Shown here piece by piece: positions 49,888-58,342 of a stretch of DNA of 64,000 bases. A program made the position numbers and the translations under genes. The first letter of the stretch is position 1; each line of letters opens with the position of its first letter. This stretch comes from Micromonospora carbonacea (GTDB lineage Bacteria > Actinomycetota > Actinomycetes > Mycobacteriales > Micromonosporaceae). The notes beneath the pieces are model-generated. The model saw only the letters and a list, made by a program, of their open reading frames with translations, was not told the origin of the DNA and ran no database searches. Location of the stretch: NCBI RefSeq assembly GCF_014205165.1, contig NZ_JACHMZ010000001.1, positions 6,120,501 to 6,184,500 on the forward strand. The letters run 5' to 3'.

Positions 49888-51138
49888 TCAATCCCGCACG
49901 TGAACGTGCGGAACGTACAGGATCCAGGCCCCGCCGGCCTGCCGGAACGCCTGCTCCTTCGCCATGATCTCGTCGGCGTGGTTCCACGCGAAGAGCAGCG
50001 CGTAGTCCGGCGGGTCGGTCGGGAACTCGTCCGCCGCATGAACCGGGATGTGCGTGCCCGGGGTCAGGCGGCCCTGTTTGGCGGGCGTCGTGTCGTACAC
50101 CCGCGACACCAGGTCCGGCCCGATGCCGCAGAAGTTCGCCACGGTCGCGCTCTTGGCGGTCGCCCCGTAGGCCACCACCCGTTTGCCCTCCGCCGTCAAC
50201 CGTTCGAGCAACGCCCGCAGGTCGTCGCGGATCCGGCCGACCTGGGCAGCGAACTGGTCCAGCCGGGCCAGCGTCGCGACGCCGCCCGCGTCCTCCTCGG
50301 CGATCAGCGCGGCCACCCGGTCCGCCGGGCGGCGTGCACCCGCACGGGCCAGCGTGTAGCGGACCTCGCCGCCGTGCACGGCCAGCCGGTCCACGTCGAC
50401 CAGCTCGAACCCGAACGACGCGGCCAACGCCTGCACGGAGCGCGCCGAGAACAGGAAGAAGTGCTCGTCGTAGATCTGGTCGAACGACGTCTTCGCCAGG
50501 ATGTCGCCCAGGTAGGGGTCCTCGAAGACGAAGACGCCGTCCGGCCCGAGCAGCGCGTCGACACCCCGCAGGATCGAGTCGAGGTACGGGATGTGGCAGA
50601 TGGTGTTCGCCGCGAAGATCACATCTGCGGGGCCGTCGCTCGCGCGTACCTCACGGGCGGTGGACTCCTCGAAGAAGTCCCCGCGTACCCGAAGGCCCTT
50701 GGCCCTTGCCGCTTCGGCGACCTTGCCCGACGGTTCGAAGCCCAGGTGCCGGACGCCGGCCTCGTGCACGGTCCGCAGCATCACCCCGTCGTTGCAGCCG
50801 ATCTCGACCACGAACGGGTCCGGGCCGGTGGCCTCCGTCTCCAACAGTTGCCGGGCGGTGTCGGCAAAGTGCTTCTGCATGACGGCGGAACCGGACGAGT
50901 AGTACGGGTAGTCCTCGTGGAACATCCGCTCCCGGGGGACCTCCTGCATGAGCTGCACCATCGTGCACGTCTCGCAGAGGCCGACGGCGAGCTGGAAGAA
51001 GTACTCCTGCGGGATCTCCGGTTCGGTCAGGAAGCGGTCGGACAGTGGCTGGCGGCCGAGGTCGAGGAACTGCACGACGGTTCCACCGCAGGCGCGGCAG
51101 GTGGCTCGTGGCCGTGCCCGGTCGGCTGGGCTGATCAT
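49888..51138 (-). CDS. NDP-hexose 3-C-methyltransferase (EvaC/TylCIII type)
   Basis: 416 residues from ATG 51138. A zinc-binding N-terminal domain (CRACGG and CETC, residues 15-60) precedes the SAM domain (DPFVVEIGCNDGVMLRTVHE, about 110-130). A C-terminal alpha/beta domain follows, with VVAYGATAKSATVANFCGI. In the vancosamine and related paths this enzyme methylates C-3 of a dTDP-3-amino-4-keto sugar with SAM. It lies between the 3,5-epimerase and aminotransferase genes, the order expected for a branched aminosugar cassette. A typical length for the family. Confidence 0.93.
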   Translation of the reverse strand: MISPADRARPRATCRACGGTVVQFLDLGRQPLSDRFLTEPEIPQEYFFQLAVGLCETCTMVQLMQEVPRERMFHEDYPYYSSGSAVMQKHFADTARQLLETEATGPDPFVVEIGCNDGVMLRTVHEAGVRHLGFEPSGKVAEAARAKGLRVRGDFFEESTAREVRASDGPADVIFAANTICHIPYLDSILRGVDALLGPDGVFVFEDPYLGDILAKTSFDQIYDEHFFLFSARSVQALAASFGFELVDVDRLAVHGGEVRYTLARAGARRPADRVAALIAEEDAGGVATLARLDQFAAQVGRIRDDLRALLERLTAEGKRVVAYGATAKSATVANFCGIGPDLVSRVYDTTPAKQGRLTPGTHIPVHAADEFPTDPPDYALLFAWNHADEIMAKEQAFRQAGGAWILYVPHVHVRD

Positions 51139-51167
51139 GGGTGGCGTCCTCCAGTGCTACCGGCGGC

Positions 51168-52289
51168 TCAGAGCGTCGTGAGTACGTCGCGCAATGCGCC
51201 TATCACCGTGTCCTGCACGTCGACCGGCAGGGACGGATACATGGGCAGGGAGAAGATCTCGTCGGCGATCCGCTCGGTGACCGGCAGCGATCCGGCGGCA
51301 TAGCCGAGCTTCGAGAAGCCGGTCATGGTGTGCACCGGCCACGGGTAACTGATGTTCAGCGTGATTCCACGCCGCTTCAGTTGCTCCAGGATCGCGTCCC
51401 GCTGCGGATGACGGACGACGTAGAGGTAGAAGACGTGTTCGTTGGCGTCGGCGAGGGCGGGCAGGACGAGCCCGGTCGCCTCGGCGATGTCGCCCAGCCC
51501 GGCGGCGTAGCGCTCGGCCACCGCGCGGCGGCCGGCGATGTACTCGTCGAGCCGGCGCAGCTTGCGCCGGAGAATCTCCGCCTGCACCTCGTCCAGCCGG
51601 CTGTTGTGGCCGGGCGTCTGCACGACGTAGTACACGCTCTCCATGCCGTAGTAGCGCAGTTGGCGCAGGTCACGGTCCACGGTCTCACTACCGGTGAGCA
51701 CGGCGCCGCCGTCACCGTAGGCGCCCAGCACCTTCGTCGGATAGAAGGAGAAGGCCGCCGCGTCGCCCATGGTCCCGGCGAGTTGCCCTGCGTGTCGTGC
51801 GCCGTGCGACTGCGCGCAGTCCTCCAGCACCAGCAGCCCGTGCTCGCGGGCCAGCCGCTGCAACGGCGCCATCTCCACGCACTGGCCGTAGAGGTGGACG
51901 GGCAGCAGAGCCTTGGTCGCCGGGGTGATCACGTCGGCCACCTGGGTCGTGTCCATCAGGTAGTCGTCCGGCCGGATGTCCACGAAGACCGGGATCGCGC
52001 CGACGGCGTCGATCGCCAGCACGGTCGGCGCCGCCGTGTTGGCGACGGTGACCACCTCGTCGCCGGGCCCCACGCCCAACGCCTGCAGGGCCAGCTTGAT
52101 CGCGTTGGTGCCGTTGTCCACCGTGACGCAGTGCGCCACGTCGTGGTACGCGGCGAACTCGGTCTCGAAGCCGAGCACGCTGCGGCCGAGCACGAGGTTG
52201 CCCGACTCGAAGACCGTCTCCACCGCGTCGAGCAGGTCGGCCCGTTCCTTCTCGTATTCCGGCAGGTAGTCCCACACTCGGATGGTCAT
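51168..52289 (-). CDS. DegT/DnrJ/EryC1/StrS sugar aminotransferase (EvaB type)
   Basis: 373 residues from ATG 52289 (AAAGGTG upstream). The PLP aminotransferase has [38 protein letters not shown], and the PLP Lys in [33 protein letters not shown] follows. It transfers an amino group to C-3 of a dTDP-3-keto sugar. It ends 29 nt before the C-methyltransferase start and starts 2 nt after the N-oxygenase stop, so it belongs to the same operon. Confidence 0.93.
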   Translation of the reverse strand: MTIRVWDYLPEYEKERADLLDAVETVFESGNLVLGRSVLGFETEFAAYHDVAHCVTVDNGTNAIKLALQALGVGPGDEVVTVANTAAPTVLAIDAVGAIPVFVDIRPDDYLMDTTQVADVITPATKALLPVHLYGQCVEMAPLQRLAREHGLLVLEDCAQSHGARHAGQLAGTMGDAAAFSFYPTKVLGAYGDGGAVLTGSETVDRDLRQLRYYGMESVYYVVQTPGHNSRLDEVQAEILRRKLRRLDEYIAGRRAVAERYAAGLGDIAEATGLVLPALADANEHVFYLYVVRHPQRDAILEQLKRRGITLNISYPWPVHTMTGFSKLGYAAGSLPVTERIADEIFSLPMYPSLPVDVQDTVIGALRDVLTTL

Positions 52290-52291
52290 GT

Positions 52292-53566
52292 TCACCTTTC
52301 TCCCGCCGGATCCGGGGAGCGGAGCGCCCGAACGCTCATGTAGTCGTTGTCCCGGTCCGCGCCCAGCGCCTGGCCGCTCAGGTAGTCGACGCCATCCACA
52401 TAGCTGTAGGGCTGCATGAACCCACCGGCCCGGACGTCGCGGTAGAGCCGTGCCAACGGGTGCTGCCCGTCGTACGCCTGGCCGCCGAGCAGCGAGAGGC
52501 AGTCGTCGACGACCGCCGGGGCCAGTTCGTTGACGGTCATCTTCGCGTACTGGAACGGGGTCATCATCCCGCGCCCGCGCTCGTCGAGATCGCCGGTCAG
52601 GTCCGCGGCCAGGAGGTCCGCGTTGAGCAGCGCGGCGCCGGCGACGGCCCGGAGCGTGTACAGCCGCGTGTCGATGCCGGCCACCAGGGCGAGGGCGGCG
52701 GCCGCCGGCCGCGATCGACGACGCGCGTACGTCTCGACGGCGAGGTCCCGCGCGGCCTGCGCGACACCGGCGTAGATCCCGAGCATGGTGATCGAGCTGA
52801 CCGTCTGCCCGGCCAGGACGGCGTCCCGGCGCGCGCCGGCCGGCCCGCGGTCGAGAACGTGGTCGGCGGCGACCGGGCAGTCGTGGAAGCTGACGTCGAG
52901 GGTGCCGGAGGCCCGCATCCCGAGGCCGTCCCAGTGCGTGCCGACGGTCAGCCCGGGCGCGTCGCGCCGCACCACCGGAACGGCCAGCACCACGTTGCCG
53001 TCGGCGTCCCGGCGCTGGGCGTGCACGAAGAAGTGGGTACCGATCGGCGCCATGCTGACCAGGATCTTGCGGCCGTTGAGCAGCCAGCCGCCGGAACCAT
53101 CGGCGGTCAGTTCGGTGAGGACGCCCGGCGCGTCCTTCAGTGCCCCGCAGACGGCGGCCTCCCCCGTCGCCATCGCCCGCAGCAGCCGCTCGGCCAGCGC
53201 CCGCACCGGCGGGGAGCCGTGCATCCATTCGTAGGTCAGGGTGAGCCCGCGGCTGAGCTGGACGTGCAGTGCCAGGGCGGTGGAGGCGTCCGCTTCGGCC
53301 AGGCGCATCAGGGCGACGGCGACGTCGTACAGGCGGTGGACGCCGAGCCCGCCGAGCGCGGTGGGCACGGTCGCGCCCATCAGGCCGAGCTTGGCCAACT
53401 GCCCGAACACCTCGACCGGGAACGTGCCGTCCCGGTCGTTGTCACCGGCCTCCGACCGGATCTGCGGGAGTACGCCGGTCAGCAGGTCGACCATGGTGCG
53501 GCCTTCCGGTGTGCTCGGTGCCCGCAGGTCTCCCACCACCGGCGAATTCGCTGTGTCTGTAGCCAT
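52292..53566 (-). CDS. flavin-dependent aminosugar N-oxygenase (nitrososynthase type)
   Basis: 424 residues from ATG 53566 (AAGGAAG upstream). It has the acyl-CoA dehydrogenase fold but deoxysugar-cluster context. Landmarks are [33 protein letters not shown] where typical dehydrogenases have a Gly-Ser-Asp loop, [21 protein letters not shown] and [24 protein letters not shown]. The protein resembles ORF36, RubN8 and KijD3, which oxidise a dTDP-3-amino-sugar to the nitroso level. It is first in the minus-strand sugar operon. A simple acyl-CoA dehydrogenase is the main alternative, but every neighbour is a sugar gene. Confidence 0.88.
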   Translation of the reverse strand: MATDTANSPVVGDLRAPSTPEGRTMVDLLTGVLPQIRSEAGDNDRDGTFPVEVFGQLAKLGLMGATVPTALGGLGVHRLYDVAVALMRLAEADASTALALHVQLSRGLTLTYEWMHGSPPVRALAERLLRAMATGEAAVCGALKDAPGVLTELTADGSGGWLLNGRKILVSMAPIGTHFFVHAQRRDADGNVVLAVPVVRRDAPGLTVGTHWDGLGMRASGTLDVSFHDCPVAADHVLDRGPAGARRDAVLAGQTVSSITMLGIYAGVAQAARDLAVETYARRRSRPAAAALALVAGIDTRLYTLRAVAGAALLNADLLAADLTGDLDERGRGMMTPFQYAKMTVNELAPAVVDDCLSLLGGQAYDGQHPLARLYRDVRAGGFMQPYSYVDGVDYLSGQALGADRDNDYMSVRALRSPDPAGER

Positions 53567-53887
53567 CGCCCGCTTCCTTTTGCACTATTCCGACCCTGGT
53601 CGCCTACCCACGACCGAAACCACCATTGCATGGCTGACGGTCGGGAACGACGCCAACGCACATGCGGCCCGCGAATGTGTGGACACCGGTTAGCGTAGGC
53701 CCTCCAGTAGCCGGTGGCGGTGAAGTCTAGGCGTATCACTCGAGCTTCAATGCGGGGCCGTTTCCGGCCTGTGCCGGCGAGCCGTTCCCATATACATTCG
53801 GCGGACACACACGGAGGGCCTCGTGAAGATACTGTTTATCGCAGGGCCAACGAAGTCAATTCCTTCTTCCGCCACGGATCCCCGTCC
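53567..53887. promoter_or_regulatory. divergent promoter region between the nitrosugar operon and the epimerase gene
   Basis: 321 nt without a clear gene, lower in GC than its surroundings. It contains CATATACATTCG (53789-53800), an element that partly recurs at 55742-55755. A GGAGGGCC ribosome site at 53813-53820 precedes a 26-residue frame starting at 53823. No perfect inverted repeat longer than 8 nt was found. Confidence 0.45.
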
Positions 53888-53903
53888 ATGCGCGTCCTCG
53901 TGA
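53823..53903 (+). CDS. 26-aa short ORF or gene remnant
   Basis: GTG 53823, behind GGAGGGCC, to TGA 53903, overlapping the epimerase start by 16 nt. It begins VKILFIAGPTKSIP, which looks like a normal protein N-terminus (Rossmann-like first strand), then ends. It may be a coupled leader or the stub of a deleted gene. The peptide is not recognised. Confidence 0.35.
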   Translation: MKILFIAGPTKSIPSSATDPRPCASS

Positions 53904-54826
53904 CAGGTGGCGCCGGCTTCATCGGCTCACACCTGGTCGACGCCCTGCTGGAGCGCGGCGACACCGTCACCGTGGTCGACGACCTCTCCACCGGCCGGTG
54001 CGGCCGGTTGGCCGTCCGTGTCGCCTTCCATCAGGAGTCCATCACCGACGGGAAGGCTCTCGCCGCGATCGTGGCGGACGCCCGTCCGGACCTGATCTAC
54101 CACCTCGCCGCGCAGGCCGACGTCCGCACCTCGGTCGCGGATGCCAGCGGCGACACCGGGGTCAACGTGCTCGGCACCGTCAACGTCCTGGAGGCGGCCC
54201 GAGCCGTCGGGGCCCGGGTGGTGTTCGCCTCCACCGGCGGAGCCCTGTACGGGGCGATCAGCGCGATCCCGTCCCCCGAGGACGCCCGCCCGGAGCCTGC
54301 GGCGCCGTACGGCGCCGCCAAGTACTGCGCGGAGCAGTACGTGGCCCTCTACAACCGGCTGTACGGCACCGCCCACGCGGTCCTGCGACTGGGCAACGTC
54401 TACGGCCCTCGCCAGGATCCCGCCGGCGAGGCGGGCGTGGTGTCCATATTCTGTGGGAACCTGCTCTCCGGCCGCCGGCCCACGATCTTCGGCGACGGCA
54501 AGCAGACCCGCGACTACGTCTACGTGGCCGACGTGGTCGAAGCGTTCCTGGCCGCGGCCGAGCACGGCGGCGCGGGCGTGTGGAACATCGGCACCGGCAC
54601 CTCCACCAGCATCCTCGAGTTGCTGGAGGTGATCGCCGCGACGGCCGACCGGGCGGTCCAGCCGGTGTTCGCGGCCGCCCGTCTCGGCGAGCTCCAGCAT
54701 TCCGCCCTCGATGTGACCCGGGCCGGCCGGGAGTTGAACTGGACCGCACGGACAGCCCTCGCCGAGGGAATCGCCAGGGCCTACCAGTGGATCAGGGACC
54801 AGGACGGTTGCGACGTCGAGGCATGA
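53888..54826 (+). CDS. NAD-dependent NDP-sugar epimerase/dehydratase (GalE-like)
   Basis: 312 residues from ATG 53888; a reading from 53714 is open but its N-terminal part is not protein-like. The extended SDR shows MRVLVTGGAGFIGSHLVDAL, HLAAQADVRTSVADAS, the Ser of FASTGGALYGA, the YGAAK pair, NVYGPRQDP and DYVYVADVVEAFL. It would act on a UDP- or dTDP-sugar C-4, as in GalE. It is followed by the AviRa gene on the same strand. The substrate in the orthosomycin sugars (for example a C-4 epimer) is inference. Confidence 0.88.
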   Translation: MRVLVTGGAGFIGSHLVDALLERGDTVTVVDDLSTGRCGRLAVRVAFHQESITDGKALAAIVADARPDLIYHLAAQADVRTSVADASGDTGVNVLGTVNVLEAARAVGARVVFASTGGALYGAISAIPSPEDARPEPAAPYGAAKYCAEQYVALYNRLYGTAHAVLRLGNVYGPRQDPAGEAGVVSIFCGNLLSGRRPTIFGDGKQTRDYVYVADVVEAFLAAAEHGGAGVWNIGTGTSTSILELLEVIAATADRAVQPVFAAARLGELQHSALDVTRAGRELNWTARTALAEGIARAYQWIRDQDGCDVEA

Positions 54827-54924
54827 GCGGGCCGGCCTCAAGCTCGTTCCCGGCGGGTGCGTAGCGGTGCTGCGGCACCGGCCACACCCATTGCTACCCT
54901 GGCGTGCGGAGAGATCGGAGCAGG

Positions 54925-55689
54925 GTGGGCTATCGGTACGAGACGACACGGGACGACTACGGCGATCTTGCAAGCGGGGCGGTTCTCCGGTCCGCCCCGG
55001 GCTTTCCCGCCTTCCCCGTGCGGCTCGCGTCCGAGGTGTTCCAGCACGCCCTCGACGTGCGCGGCGGCACCGACCCGGCGGTCCTGTGGGATCCGTGCTG
55101 CGGCAGCGGTTACCTGCTGACCGTGCTCGGGATTCTGCACCGGCGGTCGATCGCGAGGCTGCTGGCCTCGGACATCGACGCCGACGCGGCCCTGACATTG
55201 GCGGCAGCCAATGTCGGCCTGCTCGCCGAGGGTGGCCTGGCGGCACGGGCTGCGGAGTTGACCGAGCGGGCTCGACGCTTCGACAAGCCCGGCTACGCCG
55301 AGGCCGCGGCCGCGGCCGGACGGCTGAGCCGCCGGCTCGAGGCTGCCGGCGGCCCCCTCCCGTACGCCGTCCGACAGGCCGACGTCTTCGACCCGACGGC
55401 GCTGGCCTCGGCGGTCGGGGGCAGCGAACCGGATCTCGTCGTGACGGACGTCCCGTACGGCGAACAGACGGAGTGGACCGGCGGTCATGCCGGTCGGGGC
55501 CTGCACGGAATGCTCACCGCCGTCGCTTCGGTGCTTCGACCGGCCGCGGTGATCGCGGTGATCGTGCGGGGCCGCCGGGTTCCGCCGATCGGGGCGGCAC
55601 GCCCCCGGCGAAAACTGAGGGTGGGCACACGAGCGGCGGCCCTGTTCGTGGCGGCCGACCTCAACGACGCCGGGCCGGCCCACCCGTAA
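54925..55689 (+). CDS. aviRa: 23S rRNA methyltransferase of the AviRa type (orthosomycin resistance)
   Basis: 254 residues from GTG 54925 (GGAG 5 nt upstream). The sequence follows AviRa closely: LASGAVLRSAPGFPAFPVRLASEVFQHAL, then the SAM loop LWDPCCGSGYLLTVLGILHRRS (residues 54-75), ASDIDADAALTLAAANVGLL, and the catalytic region VVTDVPYGEQTEW. AviRa of the avilamycin producer methylates a guanine (G2535, E. coli numbering) in 23S rRNA and blocks orthosomycin binding. The gene would protect this producer. It sits between sugar genes, as resistance genes often do. An ATG 21 nt upstream (54904) is a possible start. Confidence 0.9.
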   Translation: MGYRYETTRDDYGDLASGAVLRSAPGFPAFPVRLASEVFQHALDVRGGTDPAVLWDPCCGSGYLLTVLGILHRRSIARLLASDIDADAALTLAAANVGLLAEGGLAARAAELTERARRFDKPGYAEAAAAAGRLSRRLEAAGGPLPYAVRQADVFDPTALASAVGGSEPDLVVTDVPYGEQTEWTGGHAGRGLHGMLTAVASVLRPAAVIAVIVRGRRVPPIGAARPRRKLRVGTRAAALFVAADLNDAGPAHP

Positions 55690-55892
55690 GCAGTACGGAT
55701 TGCCGGTTCTTCGCGCACGGCTGCACCCTCTAGTGAGCTCCCTATATTGCATTCGAGAAGGGTGATCCCTGCTCCATTTTCCAGTACCGTGAGTCACGGC
55801 AACGGGACATGCCTTTCCTCGGGGCAACCCGGTAGTTCGCCATCCCTCGACGCGATCACATCGAGGGTTGGTCACAGGGGCTGGAGATTATC
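55690..55892. promoter_or_regulatory. upstream region of the GDP-mannose dehydratase-like gene
   Basis: 203 nt without a gene. It contains CTATATTGCATTCG (55742-55755), partly matching the element at 53789, and a GGAG at 55883-55886, 6 nt before the apparent CTG start at 55893. No terminator-like hairpin was seen after the AviRa gene. Confidence 0.4.
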
Positions 55893-56933
55893 CTGACTAG
55901 GCGAGCGCTGATCACAGGGATTACCGGTCAGGACGGTACTTATCTTGCGCGGCACCTCCTGGCCGCTGGATATGACGTCTATGGAATGGTGCGGGGCCAG
56001 AATTCGCCGAGCGCGCGCTGCGGCCGGCAGGTGCACCCCGACGTTCGGCTTGTCAACGGCGACCTGATGGACCAGTCGAGCCTGATCTCGGCGGTGGACA
56101 GGGTTCGGCCGGACGAGATCTACAACCTCGGCGCACTGTCCTACGTCCCCACCTCGTGGCGGCAGCCCAACACCACCGCGGAGATCACCGGGACGGGCGT
56201 GGTGCGCATGCTCGAAGCCGTCCGGATCGTCGCAGGCATCACCAGCTCGCGTACCCCCGGCCCGAGTCGGCCACGCTTCTATCAGGCCTCGTCGTCCGAG
56301 ATGTTCGGCAAGGTGCGGGAGACCCCCCAGAATGAGCTGACGCCCTTCCACCCACGCAGTCCGTACGGCGTCGCCAAAGTGTTCGGCCACTACACGGTGC
56401 AGAACTACCGCGAGTCGTACGGCATGTACGCGGTCTCCGGCATGCTCTTCAACCATGAATCACCCATCCGCGGACCGGAGTTCGTGACGCGAAAGGTGTC
56501 GCTGGGCGCGGCGGCCGTGAAACTGGGGCTCCGGGACTCGTTGCGACTGGGCAATCTGATGGCCGAGCGGGACTGGGGTTTCGCCGGCGACTACGTCCGC
56601 GGCATGTCGATGATGCTCGCCCAGGACGAGCCTGACGACTACGTCCTGGGTACCGGGATCGCGCACAGCGTGCGGGAGCTGGTCGAGCTGGCCTTCGCCC
56701 ACGTCGACCTGGACTGGCGTGACCACGTCGTCCTCGACGAGGCGCTCCAGCGTCCGGCCGAGGTCGACCTGCTCTGCGCCGACGCGACGAAGGCCCAGCA
56801 GCGCCTCGGCTGGAAGCCGACGGTCTACTTCGAGGAGCTGGTCGGGATGATGGTCGACAGCGATCTCCGTCTGCTGTCGGGTCCGCAGTGCAGTGAGGGC
56901 GGCGTCATTCGCGAGCTGGCCGATCTGTGGTGA
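55893..56933 (+). CDS. GDP-mannose 4,6-dehydratase-like protein with apparent CTG start
   Basis: 346 residues if translation starts at CTG 55893, where the usual TRRALITGITGQDGTYLARHLL N-terminus begins; the first in-frame ATG (55986) would remove this cofactor loop. Other GMD marks are NLGALSYVPTSWRQP, SSSEMFGKVRETPQNE, PRSPYGVAKVFGH (Tyr-Lys), LFNHESPIRGPEFVTRK and the DYVLGTG/HSVRELVELAF segment. The reaction is NDP-mannose to 4-keto-6-deoxymannose, the entry to D-rhamnose or D-fucose. It overlaps the 2,3-dehydratase start. The CTG start is inference from family alignment and the GGAG site. Confidence 0.88.
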   Translation: MTRRALITGITGQDGTYLARHLLAAGYDVYGMVRGQNSPSARCGRQVHPDVRLVNGDLMDQSSLISAVDRVRPDEIYNLGALSYVPTSWRQPNTTAEITGTGVVRMLEAVRIVAGITSSRTPGPSRPRFYQASSSEMFGKVRETPQNELTPFHPRSPYGVAKVFGHYTVQNYRESYGMYAVSGMLFNHESPIRGPEFVTRKVSLGAAAVKLGLRDSLRLGNLMAERDWGFAGDYVRGMSMMLAQDEPDDYVLGTGIAHSVRELVELAFAHVDLDWRDHVVLDEALQRPAEVDLLCADATKAQQRLGWKPTVYFEELVGMMVDSDLRLLSGPQCSEGGVIRELADLW

Positions 56934-58342
56934 GCGAGCTTCCCGCGTTGTCCGAGGGCAAGCTCATGACGTCCGGGGATGACCCGATGGAGTGGTGGGA
57001 GCCGGCGGCGGGCGGGGTGAGCCCCGCCTTCCGGTCCTGGCTTGCCGAACGGTCGACGATGACCTCCTGCGAGGTGGAGCGGATCCGGCTGGACGAGCTG
57101 CGTGGTTGGGCGTTCGACGAGACCACCGGCAACCTGGCGCACGAGAGCGGCCGCTTCTTCGTGGTCGAGGGCGTGCACGTGCGAACGACGTACGGTGCGG
57201 TGGCGGAGTGGTACCAGCCGATCATCAATCAGCCGGAGATCGGGATTCTCGGCATGTTGATGAAGCTCGTCGACGGCGTCCCGCACTGCCTGTTGCAGGC
57301 GAAGGTCGAGCCGGGCAACATCAACATGATGCAGCTGTCGCCCACCGTGCAGGCGACCCGCAGCAACTACACGCGGGTCCACGGGGGCGGCGGCACGAGG
57401 TATCTCGAATACTTCACCCGGCCGGGCGCCGGCCGGGTCCTGGTCGACGTGTTGCAGTCCGAGCAGGGCTCCTGGTTCCTGCACAAGCGGAACCGCAACA
57501 TGGTCGTGCTGGTCGACGACGTGCCGCCCTCCGACTACCACTACTGGCTGCCGCTGCACGAGGTTCGGCGGCTCCTGCGCATCGACGTTCTGGTCAACAT
57601 GGACACCCGTTCCGTGCTGTCCTGCCTGCCGTCGACCTTCTTCGCCGGTTCGGGAGTGGTCCCCGCGAACTCCGCCATGGCCGCCGCGCTGGCCCGGTCC
57701 GCCAGCGGCGAGGGTCCGTCGCACCGCTCCACGGAGGCGGTGCTGAGCTGGTTCACCGAGGCCAAGAGCCGGCACGAGCTGGCGGTGAGCCGGATCTCGC
57801 TCCGCGACCTGCGCGGCTGGCGGCACACGCCGTATGAGATCTCCCGCGAGGACGGGCGACACTTCAGCATCGTCGGGGTCACGGTACGCATCAACAACCG
57901 TGAGGTCACCGAGTGGAGTCAACCGTTGCTGCATCCGCGGCAGCGGGGGATCATCGCATTCGCGCTCAGGATCATCAATGGGGTGGCGCACGTGCTGGTG
58001 CACGCTCGGTTCCAGGTGGGGCTGCTGGATGCCATGGAGATGGGACCCACGGTCCAGTGCACGCCGAGTTCGGATGCCGAACAGCGGCCTCCTTTCCTCG
58101 ACCTGATACTCAACGCCCCGAGCGAGCGGATCCTGTTCGACACCGTCCTCGCGGAGGAGGGCGGCCGGTTCTACCGCGCCGAGAACCGCTACATGCTGGT
58201 GGAGGTCGGCGACGACCTTCCGGCGGTGCCGGACACCTTCTGCTGGGTCGCCGTCCATCAGCTCGCCACGCTGCTGCGGCACGGCTACTACCTCAACGTC
58301 GAAGCACGCAGTCTGCTTGCCTGCCTGCACAGCCTGTGGTGA
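56930..58342 (+). CDS. NDP-hexose 2,3-dehydratase (EvaA/TylX3 type)
   Basis: 470 residues from GTG 56930, overlapping the preceding stop (GTG 56927 and ATG 56966 are alternatives). Two homologous halves are visible: FFVVEGVHVRTTYGAVAEWYQPIINQPEIGILGML (first) and HFSIVGVTVRINNREVTEWSQPLLHPRQRGIIAFAL (second). They are the tandem DUF of dTDP-4-keto-6-deoxyglucose 2,3-dehydratases. The enzyme removes the C-2 hydroxyl and gives the 3,4-diketo-2,6-dideoxy intermediate needed by both branches of sugar in this cluster. The stop overlaps the ketoreductase start by 4 nt. Confidence 0.93.
   Translation: MSELPALSEGKLMTSGDDPMEWWEPAAGGVSPAFRSWLAERSTMTSCEVERIRLDELRGWAFDETTGNLAHESGRFFVVEGVHVRTTYGAVAEWYQPIINQPEIGILGMLMKLVDGVPHCLLQAKVEPGNINMMQLSPTVQATRSNYTRVHGGGGTRYLEYFTRPGAGRVLVDVLQSEQGSWFLHKRNRNMVVLVDDVPPSDYHYWLPLHEVRRLLRIDVLVNMDTRSVLSCLPSTFFAGSGVVPANSAMAAALARSASGEGPSHRSTEAVLSWFTEAKSRHELAVSRISLRDLRGWRHTPYEISREDGRHFSIVGVTVRINNREVTEWSQPLLHPRQRGIIAFALRIINGVAHVLVHARFQVGLLDAMEMGPTVQCTPSSDAEQRPPFLDLILNAPSERILFDTVLAEEGGRFYRAENRYMLVEVGDDLPAVPDTFCWVAVHQLATLLRHGYYLNVEARSLLACLHSLW

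Noticed and set aside
52292..53566. Ordinary acyl-CoA dehydrogenase annotation for the N-oxygenase gene
   Set aside because: Fold class is the same, but the sugar-operon context and the altered FAD loop favour the nitrososynthase group; kept as the stated alternative.
53479..53808. 109-residue minus-strand frame upstream of the nitrososynthase gene, with a Rieske-like CPHIRGPH stretch
   Set aside because: Only one such short stretch, no second Rieske Cys-His box, and it overlaps the promoter and the start of the oxygenase gene.
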